The notes under the pieces are model-generated. The model was not told the DNA's origin and made no database searches. It worked only from the letters and a program-made list of their open reading frames with translations. DNA of 34,130 bases from an uncultured Clostridia bacterium (GTDB lineage: Bacteria > Bacillota > Clostridia > TANB77 > CAG-508). The position numbers were made by a program, and so were the translations under genes. The DNA is taken from the NCBI GenBank assembly GCA_947627265.1, contig CANQVM010000010.1:1-34130 (forward strand), in the 5' to 3' direction. Positions 1-9,194 of the stretch are shown here, one piece after another (position 1 is the stretch's first letter; each line of letters opens with the position of its first letter).

Positions 1-109
1 TATAAGAAAAATATTAAATAAAATAATGTATGGATAATATCAAAAGTGGTGTTTCCCACAAAAAGTTTATGCAATGAATATTTTGTTATAATTTGCAATA
101 TAATGTGAT

Positions 110-694
110 ATGTGTTATACTAAAAAAGAAGTACATAAGAGATTTAAAGAGGTTTTTATGAAACAAAATATTAAAGATTTATCTAAGAGCGATAAAGAAT
201 TTCAATATATAATAAGTCCGCTTATTGAAAATGAAACTGTACAACAAATGAAAAATTATAGGCAACATTGTGAAACAAGTTGCTTTGATCACTGTTATAT
301 GGCTGCTTATTATTGTTATTTAATATGTAAAAAATATCATTTAGATTATAAATCTGCAACAAGAGCTGCTATGCTTCATGATTTGTTTTTATATGATTGG
401 AGAAAAAGGCAACCTGGAAGAAAAGGTTTACATGCATTTACACATGGAAAAACAGCTTGTGAAAATGCATCTAAATTATTTAATTTAAATAAAAAAGAAA
501 AAGATATAATTATAAAACATATGTGGCCTGTTACAATTGCTTTTCCAAAATCTTTAGAAGCATTTATTTTAACTTTTGTTGATAAATACTGTGCCATTTC
601 AGAATCCTATGAAATATTAAGATCAAAATTTTTTATGAAGAAATTTTTTAGATATACATATTTATTATTATGCTTAAGTTTTATAAAAATATAA
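110..694 (+). CDS. HD-domain family hydrolase
   Basis: ORF with H..D-type motifs (FDHCYMAAYYCY, AAMLHDLFLYDW, HAFTHGKTACENA) typical of small HD superfamily proteins. Confidence 0.75.
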   Translation: MCYTKKEVHKRFKEVFMKQNIKDLSKSDKEFQYIISPLIENETVQQMKNYRQHCETSCFDHCYMAAYYCYLICKKYHLDYKSATRAAMLHDLFLYDWRKRQPGRKGLHAFTHGKTACENASKLFNLNKKEKDIIIKHMWPVTIAFPKSLEAFILTFVDKYCAISESYEILRSKFFMKKFFRYTYLLLCLSFIKI

Positions 695-725
695 TAAAAG
701 TGGATATTTAGAGTCCACTTTTATT
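693..725. terminator. Bidirectional intrinsic terminator between convergent genes
   Basis: Perfect inverted repeat AATAAAAGTGGA (693-704) / TCCACTTTTATT (714-725). Confidence 0.7.
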
Positions 726-1061
726 ATTTGATGCCGATGTCCATCTTAGCATTTTTATATCTTTATATTTTTTTAATACTTCTTTGTATTTATCGTATTC
801 TTCTTCCCATAATTCATCTGGTACATTATCAAAAGCTTTAAATATTTTCTCCGCTTCTGATAAATATATAATTTGTTCTTGTGATGACATATTTTCGTAT
901 TGTTTTGCAAATTTATATAATTTATCTAACATTTGGTTTGCTTCTATAAAGCTCCAAAAATCTTTTACTTTTATTCCAAATAATTTTATTTGTAATACTG
1001 CATATGCAATTAATGCAAATATAATAAATATTAATATATATATAATTGTTAATATTTCCAT
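708..1061 (-). CDS. Small membrane-anchored hypothetical protein
   Basis: The ORF track starts at 1127, but an RBS-like AGGTG lies upstream of the ATG at 1061 (MEILTIIYILIFIIFALIAYAVLQ...). One N-terminal TM plus a helical domain. Confidence 0.6.
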   Translation of the reverse strand: MEILTIIYILIFIIFALIAYAVLQIKLFGIKVKDFWSFIEANQMLDKLYKFAKQYENMSSQEQIIYLSEAEKIFKAFDNVPDELWEEEYDKYKEVLKKYKDIKMLRWTSASNNKSGL

Positions 1062-1276
1062 TTTTTCACCTCTAGACAGTTTACTTTTGTACTTTTTTAT
1101 TATACCATGTATCATTTTTTTTTGCAATCTTTATATCTATATTTATATTTTTTGTGCTATAATCATAGAATATAAATAATAAAATTAATTTAGAAATAAT
1201 TAAATAAGGAACAATTTAGTTTGAAAGAATATAATTTTTCATTACTATGTGTACCTTTTGTTAAATAGGGAAAGGA

Positions 1277-2161
1277 ATGAAATTTAAAATGGAAGAAAAA
1301 TTTATGGTAACAAAAAAAGCTGGTATCTATGGTATCGTTGGAAATATATTTTTATTAATTATAAAGGCAACTATTGGATTTATTTCTAAAAGTCAAGCTA
1401 TGATTGCAGATAGTATAAATAGTGCTGGAGATATTTTTGCATCTCTTATGACCTTTATTGGAAACCGAATTGCAAGTATCCCAAATGATGAAGATCATAA
1501 CTTAGGTCACGGAAAAGCAGAATATATATTTTCTATGTTTATTAGTATTGCAATGATTTTAGTTTCTGCTAAATTATTATATGATTCTATTTTAACTTTA
1601 ATATTAGGAAGTGAGCTACAATTTTCGTGGTTTCTTATAATTGTTTGTATTGCCACTATACTTATTAAAATTTGTTTGTATTTATATACTTTAAAATATT
1701 CAAAAAAATATAATAGCATTTTATTAGAAGCAAATATGAAGGATCATAGAAATGATTGTATTGTAACTGCTTTTACTTTATTTTCAGTTCTTCTTACTCT
1801 TTTTGATATTTACTGGTTTGATAGCATTGTAGGAATTGGTATATCTATATGGATTTGTTATACTGGTATTACTATTTTTATAGAAAGTTATAATGTATTA
1901 ATGGATATTAGTATAGATGATAAAACAAAATGTTTAATTTTGGATATTACTCATGCTTTTAAAGAAATTAAACAAGTTGATGATATAGTTTCTACCCCTG
2001 TTGGTGATAAATATTTGGTCTTTATTAGTATTGGTGTTGATGGTAATATGTCTACCTTTGATAGTCATGAACTTGCTGATAATTTAGAACGAAGTGTTAA
2101 TGAACTTGAAAAAATATATAAAACAGTGGTTCATGTTGAACCAGTTACAGATTTAAAATAA
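1277..2161 (+). CDS. Cation diffusion facilitator family transporter
   Basis: Multi-TM ORF with CDF motifs (MIADSINSAGD, DHNLGHGKAEYI, DHRNDCI). Confidence 0.9.
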   Translation: MKFKMEEKFMVTKKAGIYGIVGNIFLLIIKATIGFISKSQAMIADSINSAGDIFASLMTFIGNRIASIPNDEDHNLGHGKAEYIFSMFISIAMILVSAKLLYDSILTLILGSELQFSWFLIIVCIATILIKICLYLYTLKYSKKYNSILLEANMKDHRNDCIVTAFTLFSVLLTLFDIYWFDSIVGIGISIWICYTGITIFIESYNVLMDISIDDKTKCLILDITHAFKEIKQVDDIVSTPVGDKYLVFISIGVDGNMSTFDSHELADNLERSVNELEKIYKTVVHVEPVTDLK

Positions 2162-2182
2162 CCATTTATTGTTTATATACAT

Positions 2183-2240
2183 AAAAAATTTCTAGAATTT
2201 TCTTTTGGCTTATACCGCCTAAAAATTCTAGAAATTTTTT
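2183..2240. terminator. Bidirectional terminator between convergent CDF gene and 440-aa ORF
   Basis: 19-bp perfect inverted repeat AAAAAATTTCTAGAATTTT (2183-2201) / AAAATTCTAGAAATTTTTT (2222-2240), with A/T tracts on both sides and a GGC/GCC pair in the loop. Confidence 0.75.
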
Positions 2241-2245
2241 TATTT

Positions 2246-3568
2246 TTATTTTTCTAATGTTTTAAAATGAGAAGCATCTTCTTCTAATTCTTCTTGTGTA
2301 TGTTTTTTGATTTCTTCAATAGAATTCACTTTTGCTTTTTTGATATCTTGGTCAAAATCATTTTCGTTTAAACCATTTTCTTTAATATTTTTTACTAATC
2401 TTTCTCTTATTTCTTTTTCAGTGAATACACTACTAATATCTTCATCTTCCATTAAATCTGCTACGCACTTTTCAAACTCTTCTTGTGAAAAGTGCGTGTG
2501 TCCTGTATCTTTATCTCCATCTATTTCTTCTACTGTTAGTTCATCTGCATCGCATCCTGCTTCTTCATGTTCTTTTGCTTCTTCGTAACTATTTTTTGAT
2601 TCATAAACTCCTTCATAATATCCCATTGCAGCTCTTCTTGTTTCCGTATCAGTTGCAAACTGTGTATTTCTATCTCTTACTCTAGTGCTTACTAATTCGT
2701 TTCCAAAAGGACTATATTTTCCAATATTTACTTCTACATCATCACCATAATCTTTATCTAGTTGAATTATTTTGCTTCCAATTCTATATTCTGATATCAC
2801 AGCATCTTTTTCTACGCTTCCATCTGTACTAATTTGATATTTACTTTGAATTGGATTATTCCCTGAAGCATGATTTTGTTCTAATTCTGGAATATATTTT
2901 TTTAGTGGTTCAACTTTGTTATCTTTCCCAATTGCTACCAAACCATAACGGGTAGAGGAATTGTCTATTACCTTTCCATTTTCATCTTTCATGCTAGATA
3001 ACTCATAAGATTCAATTACACCAATTTTTTTAATATTGGCTGGTAATTTTGATGCTAGCCATCCTTTAATATCTTGTACATCATTTGCTCTTTCATCTAA
3101 TTCAACTTCTTGTTTTATATTTACGTTTGATGTTGTTTTTACATTTTCGTTGTTTTTTGTTGTATTATTAGCTTCTATTGTAGATTTATTTTTTTCTTCT
3201 TTTTCTTCTCTTTCTAAATCTAATGTAGTAACAGATTTTACTCTTTCTTTGTCCATTCCTACTTCTTCCATGTATTTACTAATAGATTCATTTTGTTCAG
3301 CTTCTTTTTCTATGTCTTTTCTATCTACTTGTTCTATTTCTTCTTTTACTTGCTTAATAGTTTGCGTAATTTGATCTTTGCTTTCTGCACTTAATTCATT
3401 TTCTATTGTATTGTTATTTTCTAAATCTACTTCTATAAATTTACTTTTATTTACATCAGGATCGTATACTCCTATTAAAATTCCATTTATGTCATATTCA
3501 TAAGTTCCTTTATCATTTTTTTGAATATTAACATTAACATATTTACCATCCTCTAAATTAATTTTCAT
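2246..3568 (-). CDS. Acidic hypothetical protein (440 aa)
   Basis: Long ORF with an RBS-like GGAAGG upstream of the ATG. Very Glu/Asp/Lys/Asn-rich; no family recognised. Confidence 0.65.
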   Translation of the reverse strand: MKINLEDGKYVNVNIQKNDKGTYEYDINGILIGVYDPDVNKSKFIEVDLENNNTIENELSAESKDQITQTIKQVKEEIEQVDRKDIEKEAEQNESISKYMEEVGMDKERVKSVTTLDLEREEKEEKNKSTIEANNTTKNNENVKTTSNVNIKQEVELDERANDVQDIKGWLASKLPANIKKIGVIESYELSSMKDENGKVIDNSSTRYGLVAIGKDNKVEPLKKYIPELEQNHASGNNPIQSKYQISTDGSVEKDAVISEYRIGSKIIQLDKDYGDDVEVNIGKYSPFGNELVSTRVRDRNTQFATDTETRRAAMGYYEGVYESKNSYEEAKEHEEAGCDADELTVEEIDGDKDTGHTHFSQEEFEKCVADLMEDEDISSVFTEKEIRERLVKNIKENGLNENDFDQDIKKAKVNSIEEIKKHTQEELEEDASHFKTLEK

Positions 3569-3769
3569 ATAAAAAACCTTCCTTTCTCTTTTTATATAAA
3601 TTCACACATGATCAAAATAAATATAAAGGCCTTGATATTTGAAATGATATTAAGTTCTTACTTTCTTACTTTTTTAATTTTCTCTCTGTGTGAAATTTTA
3701 ATTAGCATTTTTTGTACAAGTTAGGTTATAATTTAATTAACATTTTTGTACAAGTTAAGTAAAAATTTA

Positions 3770-5137
3770 TTATTTAAATTCTGCAATTAAATCATAATCA
3801 CTTACATCTGTTATTTTACATTTTGCAAATTTATTTATTTTATTTGTTTTATCTGACATTTGTTTGTTTTTAATATAAACTAGTCCATCAACATCTGGTA
3901 CATCTTGCATTGTTCTACCAATATAATATTTACCATCAAACGATATATCTTCAATTAAAACTTCATATTCTCTGTCAATTTTCTTTTTCATATTTTGTCT
4001 TGAAATTTCTCTTTGTAATTCCATAACTTTTTTATATCTGGCCTTTTTTGTATTTCCATGAATTTGATTTGGTAATTTTTCAGCTGGTGTTCCTTCTTCT
4101 TTTGAATACGTAAATACACCTAATTTATCAAACTTTGCCCATTTAATAAATTCCAATAGTTCTTCAAAATTTTCCTTTGTTTCTCCTGGGAAGCCTACAA
4201 TTAAGCTTGTTCTTAAAGTTACATTGGGTATTTTCTCTCTAATTTTTTTAATTAAGTCTTCTATTTGTTTTTTTGATGTTTTCCTATTCATTCTTTTTAA
4301 AATGGAATCTGATATATGTTGAATTGGTATATCAAAATATTTTGCTATTTTTTTATTTGATGCAACTATTTCTATTAGTTCATCTGTAATATCTTCTGGA
4401 TATGAATACAAGAAACGTACCCATTTAATTTTTTCTATTTTACATATTTCTTTTAATAATTCTGCTAATTTACTTTCACCATATAAATCTATTCCATATT
4501 TAGTAGTATCTTGGGCAATAATAATAATTTCTTTGATTCCCTTGTTTGCTAGTTTATTTGCTTCTTGTAAAATATCCTCTTTTTTTCTACTAACAAATGG
4601 TCCTCTAATATATGGAATTGCACAATAGGTACATCTATTACTGCATCCCTCACCAATCTTTAAATATGCATAATTTTTACCAGTAGTAATAGTTCTGCTT
4701 AAAAATTCTTCTTGTGTAAGCATCGGTACTTCAGGAATTTTATTTTTTTTAGTTGTTTTATTGGTCTTGGATTTATTTACCATATCTTTTTTTACTAAAT
4801 CTTCAATTTTTTCCCAAAAGTAATCGTATTCATCTAATTTTATAAATAAGTCTACTTCTGGAAGTAATTTTAAAAGGTCATCATAATATCTTTGTACCAA
4901 GCAACCAATTGCAATTAAATATTTGCATTTATTTTTTTTATATTCTGCCATTTCCAAAATTGTATTAATCGCCTCTTCCTTTGCAGAATCTATAAATCCA
5001 CATGTATTAATTACAATAATATCTGCTTGCTTCTCATCATTTATAATCTCAAAATTGTTATTTTTAAATTTTCCAATTACTGCTTCTGTATCTATTAAAT
5101 TTTTACTACATCCTAAATGTACAAATCCTACTTTCAT
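3770..5137 (-). CDS. rimO: Ribosomal protein uS12 methylthiotransferase RimO
   Basis: MKVGFVHLGCSKNLIDTEAVIG N-terminus, radical SAM CxxxCxxC (GEGCSNRCTYCAIPYIRGPFVSR), C-terminal TRAM-like region. Confidence 0.93.
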   Translation of the reverse strand: MKVGFVHLGCSKNLIDTEAVIGKFKNNNFEIINDEKQADIIVINTCGFIDSAKEEAINTILEMAEYKKNKCKYLIAIGCLVQRYYDDLLKLLPEVDLFIKLDEYDYFWEKIEDLVKKDMVNKSKTNKTTKKNKIPEVPMLTQEEFLSRTITTGKNYAYLKIGEGCSNRCTYCAIPYIRGPFVSRKKEDILQEANKLANKGIKEIIIIAQDTTKYGIDLYGESKLAELLKEICKIEKIKWVRFLYSYPEDITDELIEIVASNKKIAKYFDIPIQHISDSILKRMNRKTSKKQIEDLIKKIREKIPNVTLRTSLIVGFPGETKENFEELLEFIKWAKFDKLGVFTYSKEEGTPAEKLPNQIHGNTKKARYKKVMELQREISRQNMKKKIDREYEVLIEDISFDGKYYIGRTMQDVPDVDGLVYIKNKQMSDKTNKINKFAKCKITDVSDYDLIAEFK

Positions 5138-5155
5138 TTTTTCTCCTGTCTCTTT

Positions 5156-6253
5156 TTATTCTTTATGACTACAAATATGTTTTCTTGTCATTTCTATTAG
5201 ATCTAATTTTGTAAATCCTTCTACTTGTGTTTTTGTTCTATCTTTTTTTAATTCCTCTTTTAATAATTTTTCTATTTTGTTTTTATCATCTTCATTTTTC
5301 ATGTCAATATAGTCAATAATAATGATTCCTCCGATGTCTCTTAATCTTAGTTGTTTTGCTATTTCTATTGTTGCCTCCTGATTTACTTTAAATATAGTTT
5401 GGTCTAAACTTTTATTTCCTGTATATTTTCCTGTATTTACATCTATTGCAGTAAGTGCTTCTGTTTTATCAATTGTTATAAAACCTCCACATTTTAGCCA
5501 TACTTTTCTGTTTTGAGACTTTTCAATTTGTTTATTAATATCATATTTTGTAAATATATCATTTTCTTCTATAATTTCTATGTTCTTATCACTTAAATCC
5601 ATTTGTATTTTTTCAATTATATCTTCACTTTTATAAACTAATTGTGGTTTATTTTCCCTTGGATTAACACTTGTTTGAATGATCTTATTCCATTTATTCT
5701 CAATATTTTTTATATCATTGATTAATTCTTCTTTTTTACCTTGTGCAGATGTTCTAATAATAGCTCCATTTCCTTTAGATAAATTATTTTTTACAAGATT
5801 TATTAATCTTTTTTGTTCTTCTTCTGATTCTATTTTTTGAGATACAGTAATAATATCTGTATTTGGCATTAATACAACATATTTACTTGGCAAATTAATA
5901 TGTGTTGATACTCTTGCACCTTTTTTTTCATTACTATCTTTTTTTACTTGTACTAATATTTTTTGATTTGGTTTTATCACTTTTGAAATGCTTATACTTT
6001 CATCTTGTTTTTGTTTTGTTTCATCTATTTTTGGTAAAATATCTTTTAAGTGTATAAAACTATTTTTTTCTGTTCCAATATCTACAAAAGCAGATTGCAT
6101 TCCTTTTAAAATATCTTTTACAATTCCTATATAAATATTTCCTTCTCTCCTGTTTGTGTTTTCATCTTCTTCATAATACTCTACTAACTTTCCATTTTCT
6201 ACTAGAGCAATTTGTTTTTTTTCATTGTTTTTTTGTATCATTAATTGTAGCAT
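5156..6253 (-). CDS. RNase E/G family ribonuclease (short form)
   Basis: S1-like N-terminus (GNIYIGIVKDILKGMQSAFVDIG), catalytic motifs (LTAIDVNTGKYTG, RDIGGIIIIDYIDM), LDLIEMTRK near the end. Confidence 0.88.
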   Translation of the reverse strand: MLQLMIQKNNEKKQIALVENGKLVEYYEEDENTNRREGNIYIGIVKDILKGMQSAFVDIGTEKNSFIHLKDILPKIDETKQKQDESISISKVIKPNQKILVQVKKDSNEKKGARVSTHINLPSKYVVLMPNTDIITVSQKIESEEEQKRLINLVKNNLSKGNGAIIRTSAQGKKEELINDIKNIENKWNKIIQTSVNPRENKPQLVYKSEDIIEKIQMDLSDKNIEIIEENDIFTKYDINKQIEKSQNRKVWLKCGGFITIDKTEALTAIDVNTGKYTGNKSLDQTIFKVNQEATIEIAKQLRLRDIGGIIIIDYIDMKNEDDKNKIEKLLKEELKKDRTKTQVEGFTKLDLIEMTRKHICSHKE

Positions 6254-6267
6254 TTTTACCTTCCTTT

Positions 6268-6825
6268 TTAGTTATATTTATTCATAGCAGAATCCACGTT
6301 TGTTTTAATTATATCTATTATTGCATTTTTAGCTAGTGTTGTAGACTCGTTTAATATATTTTTTTCTTCTTCTGGAATAAATCCAATTACATGATTAATT
6401 AAGTCATTTTTATTTTTTGGCATTCCAATTCCTACTCTAATGCGTGCAAAATTTTTAGTGTTTAAATTTTCTATTACAGATTTCATTCCATTATGTGTTC
6501 CTGGACCACCTGTTTTCCTAATTTTAATTCTGCCTGGTTCTATATCTATATCATCATATATTAAAATTAAATTATTTTCTTCAATTTTAAAAAAATCCAT
6601 ACATTCTTTTATGCTTTCTCCGCTAAGGTTCATATAGGTCTGTGGTTTTAATAAAATTACCTTTTTATTTTCAATTATTCCTGTTCCATATAATCCTTTA
6701 AATTTATTTTTTATTATTTCTATATTATATTGTTTCGCTAATTTATTTATTGTATCAAATCCCATGTTATGTCTTGTATTACTATAATCTTCTTCTGGAT
6801 TTCCAAGCCCTACTATTAAATACAT
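6268..6825 (-). CDS. pth: Peptidyl-tRNA hydrolase
   Basis: MYLIVGLGNPEEDYSNTRHNMGFD, LLKPQTYMNLSGES, DDIDIEPGRIKIRKTGGPGTHNGMKS. Confidence 0.95.
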   Translation of the reverse strand: MYLIVGLGNPEEDYSNTRHNMGFDTINKLAKQYNIEIIKNKFKGLYGTGIIENKKVILLKPQTYMNLSGESIKECMDFFKIEENNLILIYDDIDIEPGRIKIRKTGGPGTHNGMKSVIENLNTKNFARIRVGIGMPKNKNDLINHVIGFIPEEEKNILNESTTLAKNAIIDIIKTNVDSAMNKYN

Positions 6826-6960
6826 TTTACTCTCCTAACATTATTTTGTATATACATTTATTATTTTACATTGTTTTTATTATTTTTTCAAGCTTTTTAT
6901 ACTTATTTTATATAACTATCCCATATTACAATCATCACATTACCTTTAAAATTAATATAA

Positions 6961-6989
6961 AAAAACACTCTGTTTTATAGAGTGTTTTT
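6961..6989 (-). terminator. Intrinsic terminator downstream of spoVG
   Basis: AAAAACACTCT (6961-6971) / AGAGTGTTTTT (6979-6989) hairpin with flanking T/A tract. Confidence 0.75.
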
Positions 6990-6994
6990 ATTTA

Positions 6995-7279
6995 TTATTC
7001 TGCTGATTCCTCTGTTTCTGGAGCTTCATAAGCTTCTAATATAGCTTTTTGAATTTTCTCTCTTGTTTCAGCATTGATTGGATGAGCTATATCTTTGAAT
7101 TCTCCGTTTGGAGTTTTTCTGCTAGGCATAGCTATAAATAATCCATTTTGACTTTCGATAACTTTGATATCGTGAACTGCGAATTCATTATCGAATGTTA
7201 CAGAAGCAACAGCTTTCATTCTGTTCTCTGAATTTACTTTTCTTAAACGTACATCTGTGATTTGCATTTCTAAGTGCAC
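6995..7279 (-). CDS. spoVG: Septation/sporulation regulator SpoVG
   Basis: [38 protein letters not shown]...[23 protein letters not shown] is the canonical SpoVG sequence. The true start may be the internal ATG (MQITDV, 7267). Confidence 0.95.
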   Translation of the reverse strand: MHLEMQITDVRLRKVNSENRMKAVASVTFDNEFAVHDIKVIESQNGLFIAMPSRKTPNGEFKDIAHPINAETREKIQKAILEAYEAPETEESAE

Positions 7280-7481
7280 CTACCCTTCCTTAAGTTTAAA
7301 TTATATTTTGTACATATCGTTTAATCTTATGTACATTTATATTATTCTTCAAAAAAAAAGTTTTTCCTTCTTTTTTTTACAAAATTTCAAGTTTTATTTT
7401 TATTTATTTAATTTATTTCAATTTCAAATCACTTTTTTTATAAATTACTCATATACTACAGTATCTTTTTTCCATAAACTA

Positions 7482-7510
7482 TTGAATTTTTACAGATATA
7501 ATTATATAAT
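7482..7510 (+). promoter_or_regulatory. Putative sigma-A promoter for murC
   Basis: TTGAAT (7482-7487), 17-bp spacer, TATAAT (7505-7510), shortly upstream of the AGGAG RBS and murC start. Confidence 0.55.
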
Positions 7511-7532
7511 TTAATTTATATAAAAGGAGCGT

Positions 7533-8924
7533 GTGTTTACAATGCCAGATATTAGTAATATAATAAAATATAAAAAGATTCATATGATTGGAATTGGTGG
7601 AGTTAGTATGAGTGGTATAGCTGCAATTTTAAAAAATTGGGGATTTACTGTTACTGGCTCTGATTGGTGTGAATCAGAAAATACTAATAAATTAAATGAA
7701 TTGGGAATAAAAGTTACAATTGGCCATAATTTAGAAGATGTTAAAAATTCTGACATTGTGGTTTATTCTGCTGCAATTAAAAAAAATGATCCTGAAATTT
7801 TAATGGCACAAGAATTAAACATTCCAACTATAGAAAGAGCAAATTTTTTAGGAGAACTAACTCGATGTTATAAAGACACAATTTGTATTTCTGGAACTCA
7901 TGGAAAAACCACTACTACTTCTATGATATCAATTTGTTTTTTAGAAGCTTTAAAAGATCCAAGTATTCAAGTAGGGGCTTTTTTAAATCAAATTGATGGA
8001 AATTATAAAATTGGTAATAGTGAATATTTTATTATTGAAGCTTGTGAATATGTAGAAAGTTTTTTAAAATTTAGTCCTAAGGCAGAAATAATTTTAAATA
8101 TTGATAATGATCATTTAGATTATTTTAAAAACTTTGAAAATATAAAGAAATCTTTTATAAAATATGTAAATTTGTTACCTGATAATGGTATTTTAGTAAT
8201 AAATGCAGATGATAAAAATTGTTTAGAACTTAAATCACACACAAATGCAAGAAGTGTTACATTTGGTATAGAAAATAATAATGCCGATTTTTATGCTAAA
8301 AATATTGTTTTTAATCAAGATGGTTTTGCTAAATTTGATGTATATCATAATAATAAATTTTTAGACTCAATAAAATTATCTGTGCCTGGAACTCATAACA
8401 TTTTAAATGCATTAGCAACAATATGTTTATGTACCGAATATGGAATTAGTATACAAGATATAAAATTAGCTTTATCAAAATTTACTGGTGCTCATAGAAG
8501 ATTTGAATATAAAGGAAAAATTGACCAAAAAGCTTGTGTATATGATGATTATGGTCATCATCCTACTGAAATAAAAGCAATTTATAATTCTCTTATGAAC
8601 AAAAAATATAATGAATCTTGGGTAATTTTTCAGCCACACACTTATAGTAGAACTAAAAACTTATTAGATGATTTTGCAAATTCATTAATCGGTTTTGATC
8701 ATATAGTTGTTTTAGATATTTATGCTGCTAGAGAAAAAAATACATATGGGATTACATCTAAGGATTTAGTTGATAAAATAATTTCTTTTGGAAAAAATGC
8801 TGAATATATTCCTGATTTTGAAAAATGTATTTCATATGTAAAAAACAATGTTCAAGATAATGATATTGTAATAACCCTTGGAGCTGGAACAGTAACTAAA
8901 ATTGGTCCTATGTTAATTAAATAA
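7533..8924 (+). CDS. murC: UDP-N-acetylmuramate--L-alanine ligase
   Basis: MIGIGGVSMSGIAAILKNWGFTVTGSD, SGTHGKTTTTSM, DDYGHHPTEIKA. Start may be ATG 7542. Confidence 0.94.
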   Translation: MFTMPDISNIIKYKKIHMIGIGGVSMSGIAAILKNWGFTVTGSDWCESENTNKLNELGIKVTIGHNLEDVKNSDIVVYSAAIKKNDPEILMAQELNIPTIERANFLGELTRCYKDTICISGTHGKTTTTSMISICFLEALKDPSIQVGAFLNQIDGNYKIGNSEYFIIEACEYVESFLKFSPKAEIILNIDNDHLDYFKNFENIKKSFIKYVNLLPDNGILVINADDKNCLELKSHTNARSVTFGIENNNADFYAKNIVFNQDGFAKFDVYHNNKFLDSIKLSVPGTHNILNALATICLCTEYGISIQDIKLALSKFTGAHRRFEYKGKIDQKACVYDDYGHHPTEIKAIYNSLMNKKYNESWVIFQPHTYSRTKNLLDDFANSLIGFDHIVVLDIYAAREKNTYGITSKDLVDKIISFGKNAEYIPDFEKCISYVKNNVQDNDIVITLGAGTVTKIGPMLIK

Positions 8925-8932
8925 ATTTAGAC

Positions 8933-8971
8933 AAATACACATATATTTACAATTTATATATATGTGTATTT
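8933..8971 (+). terminator. Intrinsic terminator downstream of murC
   Basis: AAATACACATATAT (8933-8946) / ATATATGTGTATTT (8958-8971) hairpin followed by T run. Confidence 0.65.
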
Positions 8972-8977
8972 TTAAAC

Positions 8978-9185
8978 TAATTTTGAATATTTTGTTTCTA
9001 AATATTTACTTGATAATTGTAGTCTTTCAATTTGTTATTTAAAAATTTCATAATCTTTTTCATTTATTTCTCTATTCATTTGTATTCCTTTTTTTAGTTC
9101 ATTTATTTTTTTGCGTATACCTTTTGTCTATTTTATTTACTACTTGTACTATTTGTTGTAATATTCAATTTTCCAAACTATTACC
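8978..9185 (-). pseudogene. Decayed coiled-coil-like ORF remnant
   Basis: Minus-strand reading gives ...KKINELKKGIQMNREINEKDYEIFK*QIERLQLSSKYLETKYSKLV* with an in-frame TAA. An AGGAGGT-led upstream part (LEN*ILQQIVQVVNKIDKRY...) needs a frame change and has a TGA. No CGG is involved. Confidence 0.35.
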
Positions 9186-9194
9186 TCCTACCCT

